A stretch of DNA of 64,000 bases from Isoetes taiwanensis (Eukaryota; Streptophyta; Lycopodiopsida; Isoetales; Isoetaceae), in NCBI GenBank assembly GCA_021234155.1, contig JAJEKV010000010.1, forward strand, positions 21,788,833 through 21,852,832. Reading direction: 5' to 3'. The translations under genes were made by a program, and so were the position numbers. Under the pieces are notes generated by a model, which worked only from the letters and a program-made list of their open reading frames with translations, ran no database searches and had not been told where the DNA came from. Position 1 is the first letter of the stretch. Every line of letters starts with the position of its first letter. Positions 61,377 through 64,000 of this stretch are shown here, piece by piece.

Positions 61377-63071
61377 CTCCTACCATCTTGAATGTTTTAG
61401 CTTTAGCTCTAAATCTTCTGGTTTGCTTAGTATCCATGTTTTCAGGCAGCTCTCCATTATGCAGAAATTCAATAAGGTCAAATTGCCAATCCTCGTTCAT
61501 CTTGCTAGATAAAACAAGGTTGGTAGAGTCTCCAATCTCCTGAGGTGTTTCCATGTCCTGCAATCCTTCAAAATCCTCAAATTCAAAAGCTCTCTCTGTA
61601 AGATAATCACTAGGGCTCTTAATGGTTTTGATTGTTTTGACACTAAGATTATAATCTTGAATTTTGCAGGCCCACCTGCATAACTTGGCTTTGCTTTGAC
61701 TTTTCTGAAATAATAATGGAAGGGGATTTTGGTGCATAAGCACCTTTACCTCATTGTGTTGGACAATATGTCCAAGTCTTTGTAGGAACCACATTATTCC
61801 TGCAGCACTTTTTTCCAATCTAGCATATCTCATTTCTGTGTCTGACCATATCTTGCTTGCAAAGGCTATTATGCCATGATCCTGTAGTAGAGAAATGCCA
61901 ACAGCCTTGTTAGTGATACTTATATAAACTTTGAAAGGAAGATTATGATCAGGTGGTTTTAAAGCTTCTGATTGAGAAATTCGAGTGATGAGCAACTCAA
62001 AAGCAGCCTGGCACTCTGGTGTCCAATCTACTTCCATATGTTTGCTCTCATGTTTGCTGTACTTGCCTACTCTTGTCAGATTTGCTATAGGACCCATAAT
62101 ATGTGAGAAAGTAGGTACATAGATTCTTAAAAAACTAGTAAGTCCCATAAAGCTCTTCACTTGCCTCAGAGTTTTAGGTGGCACTACTTTCTTGAGTGCT
62201 TCCATCTTACCTTCTGAGACTTTGATTCCTTGAGCAGATACTTCATGTCCTAACAGCTCACCTTTTGAACATAGAAAAATACACTTCTTTGGGTTTAAAC
62301 ATACACCACTTTCCCTGCACAGACTCATGATCACAGTTAGAAGTTTCATGTGTTGCTCTATCAGTGTTCCTAGGCAAAGGTCATCAAGAAACACCCTGAA
62401 TTTATCAAGAGGCATGCTTTGAAAGATTTTATCCATAGCCCTTTGGAATGTAGCAGATGCATTCATCAATCCAAAGGGCATTTTTTGCATGGCAAAGGTT
62501 CCCCAAGGGGTTATGAAGGAGGTCTTAGCTTGGTCTGCTTCCTTGATTTTAATTTGATTAAAACCTGAAAATCCATCTAGAAATGAATAAATCTCTTTAC
62601 CAGCAGTTGCATGAAGCACTTCTTCTAGAAAGGGAAGTGGATAACAGTCTTTTATAGTAGCCTTATTAAGGTCTCTAAAATCTATGCATATGCGTATAGT
62701 TTTGTTTTTTTTTTTTCAACAGGTACTATGCATGACAGCCATTCAGGGTTTGTTATCTCAGTGATAACTTCAGCTTCTTTCATCTTTAATAATTCTTCTC
62801 TGATCAAAGTTAGCAAAGATCTATTTATCTTTCTCAGTTTTTGCATGACAGGTTTAGTTCCTTCTTTCATCTTTATTTCAAACTCACATATCTCAGTTTT
62901 TACACCTACCAACTCTGTGTAATCCCATGCAAATACATCTTTCCATTCTTCAAAAAATTCTTGTAATGATGCTTCTTTTTGAGTTTTAAACATATCTCCT
63001 AGAAACAGAGTTCTAATCTCATCATTCTTGGTAATAGTCAGTTCCTTTACCTCTTTCTCTTCTTTGTGCAT
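61366..63071 (-). pseudogene. Gypsy B RT and degenerate native RNase H
   Basis: 63071-62682 encodes the linker and RT start, broken by a long T run at 62700-62716. 62619-61366 encodes the RT core with SFLDGFSGFNQI (first catalytic Asp), PFGLMNASATFQ and FLDD (normally YxDD). Then come GLTSFLRIYVPTF and an RNase H-like part in which the usual DAS is ISITN and the usual TDH is LMHQN. The catalytic acids of this RNase H seem lost, so it probably acts only as a tether. Confidence 0.88.
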
Positions 63072-63903
63072 CTATTACCGTAATGGGATGTAGTTGTGCA
63101 ATCTCTTCATGTTCCAACTCTTCTTCTTTGATAGCTCCTTCAGCAAGGTAATCCAGCAACACACTTCTGCATAGGGCATCTGCTTCACAATTTTCATCTC
63201 TTGGTATGTAATTCAAACTACATTTGTTAAATTTGCTCAACCAGCTCAAGGCTTCTTCTTTCAGCAACTGCATTTCTTGGTTCTTGGCTTGATACTCACC
63301 ATTGACTTGCCTGCATATTAATTGAGAATCACCATAAATGGTTACCTCTGTTAGTCCTAATGAAATAGCTTCTTGCAAGCCAGCCAAAAGGGCTCTGTAC
63401 TCAGCCATGTTGGAGGTTATGCCAACATGTATCCTGCCAACTTTTGAAAGCAATCTGTTAGCACAATCTTTGATTATAGCAGAAGAAGATGCCACTCCTA
63501 GCTTAACAGATATTCCACCATCAAACCAGATGACACCGGAATTCTTGTGATCTATTGAGTTAGAAGAGTAAGAGGGTACCAGTTCATCTAGGAGTTCCAT
63601 AGCTAAAGGTAGTTTATAGAATCCCATGGTGCTTTGTTCGAGCATTTCTTCTTCCAAAAAACTACAGATATTAGTACTCCCTGACTTGTTGTAGAGAGTT
63701 GTCTTTTTTACTCCATCAGATATGATACATTCTCCTTTTGACCATACAGGTCTGGCATCAACTGTAGACATCCATTTTCTGCCAAGCAACAAGTCATAAA
63801 TGTCAGTAGTGCTGTTGCCAAACTCGAAAGCAACCACAAAAAAACTGGCTTGAACCACAATCCCTTCAGTTTCCACTGGCACACCTGTAACAACACCTAA
63901 AGG
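63022..63903 (-). pseudogene. Gypsy B protease end and complete upstream RNase H
   Basis: An open frame (305 residues, whose first about 12 lie beyond the break) holds the protease end (DIYDLLLGRKWM) and a full RNase H. VIWFDGGISV (D140), MAEYRALLAGLQEA (E180), IYGDSQLICRQVNG (D204) and RDENCEADAL (D254) give the DEDD set, like plant 'archaeal-type' RNase H domains. It lies between protease and RT. Confidence 0.85.
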
Positions 63904-64000
63904 CAACACCTGAGTTTGATACCAAACTTTTGTTTCCAATTTCTATGTAATTTTGATATGGCGTTTTCAATAGCCATTTATTAATAAAATATTTTTACGA
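63904..64000. other. Unrelated AT-rich sequence after the gypsy break
   Basis: It has no counterpart in element A. The end ttattaataaaatatttttacga is low-complexity. It could be host DNA or another element interrupting element B. Confidence 0.6.

Larger units (their letters stand above)
60022..63903 (-). mobile_element. Ty3/gypsy element B, partial internal region
   Basis: It follows LTR B and repeats the internal region of A from the integrase end back to the protease. Similarity stops at about 63903, after acctaaaggca, where unrelated sequence starts. Gag and the far LTR are absent. Frames here are mostly open where A's are broken. Confidence 0.9.

Overview
This is nuclear DNA of a land plant. 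The protein-like segments have introns, one is a plastid-type acetyl-CoA carboxylase BCCP, PPR-protein pieces are present, and most of the window is plant transposons (Ty1/copia, Ty3/gypsy, LINE, Helitron, CACTA and other MITEs). I cannot name the species. The low gene density, long nested retroelements and AT-rich spacers suggest a large genome, perhaps a fern, lycophyte or gymnosperm; that is a guess.

Layout. 1-15565: two head-to-tail copies of a unit of about 7.9 kb. Each carries a (CA)n microsatellite, a decayed copia pol remnant (minus strand) and an intact single-exon FkbM-type methyltransferase gene (plus strand). The unit ends inside a LINE fragment, which runs to its poly(A) tail at 15993 only in copy 2. 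15993-23200: a sparse region with one WD40-like exon, into which a young copia element inserted (17729-22231; 229-bp LTRs about 98.7% identical, TSD ccagt). Most of its RNase H is replaced by a second copy of its own protease/pre-integrase segment. 23200-27430: an old copia remnant, a CACTA MITE, a PPR remnant, a long palindrome and a TIR MITE. 27600-41500: two Helitron 3' ends in opposite orientation, short tandem repeats, an unrecognised GC-rich 184-residue ORF, and broken pieces of a DUF676 esterase gene, a BCCP gene and PPR genes. 41590-43470: an LTR with an initiator-Met PBS and a tRNA-like pol III box pair. 46841-48656: a histone H3.3-like pseudogene and a broken unrecognised ORF. 48657-63903: a Ty3/gypsy array (LTR, internal, LTR, partial internal) on the minus strand.

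Two points deserve most attention. First, the gypsy element has a complete RNase H (DEDD) between protease and RT, while the RNase H after RT has lost its expected acidic positions. In the Tat-type elements I know of, the extra RNase H follows the native one. Second, wherever long sequence pairs can be compared (copy 1/copy 2 of the 7.9-kb unit; gypsy internal A/B), most differences fall on CAG or CTG and are small indels in patches with sharp edges. That looks like CHG-methylation-related consensus error rather than biology, and many broken frames here may come from it.

Only the two FkbM methyltransferase copies look like intact conventional genes. Nearly everything else is transposon sequence or gene debris, so no operon-like cooperation between genes can be inferred.
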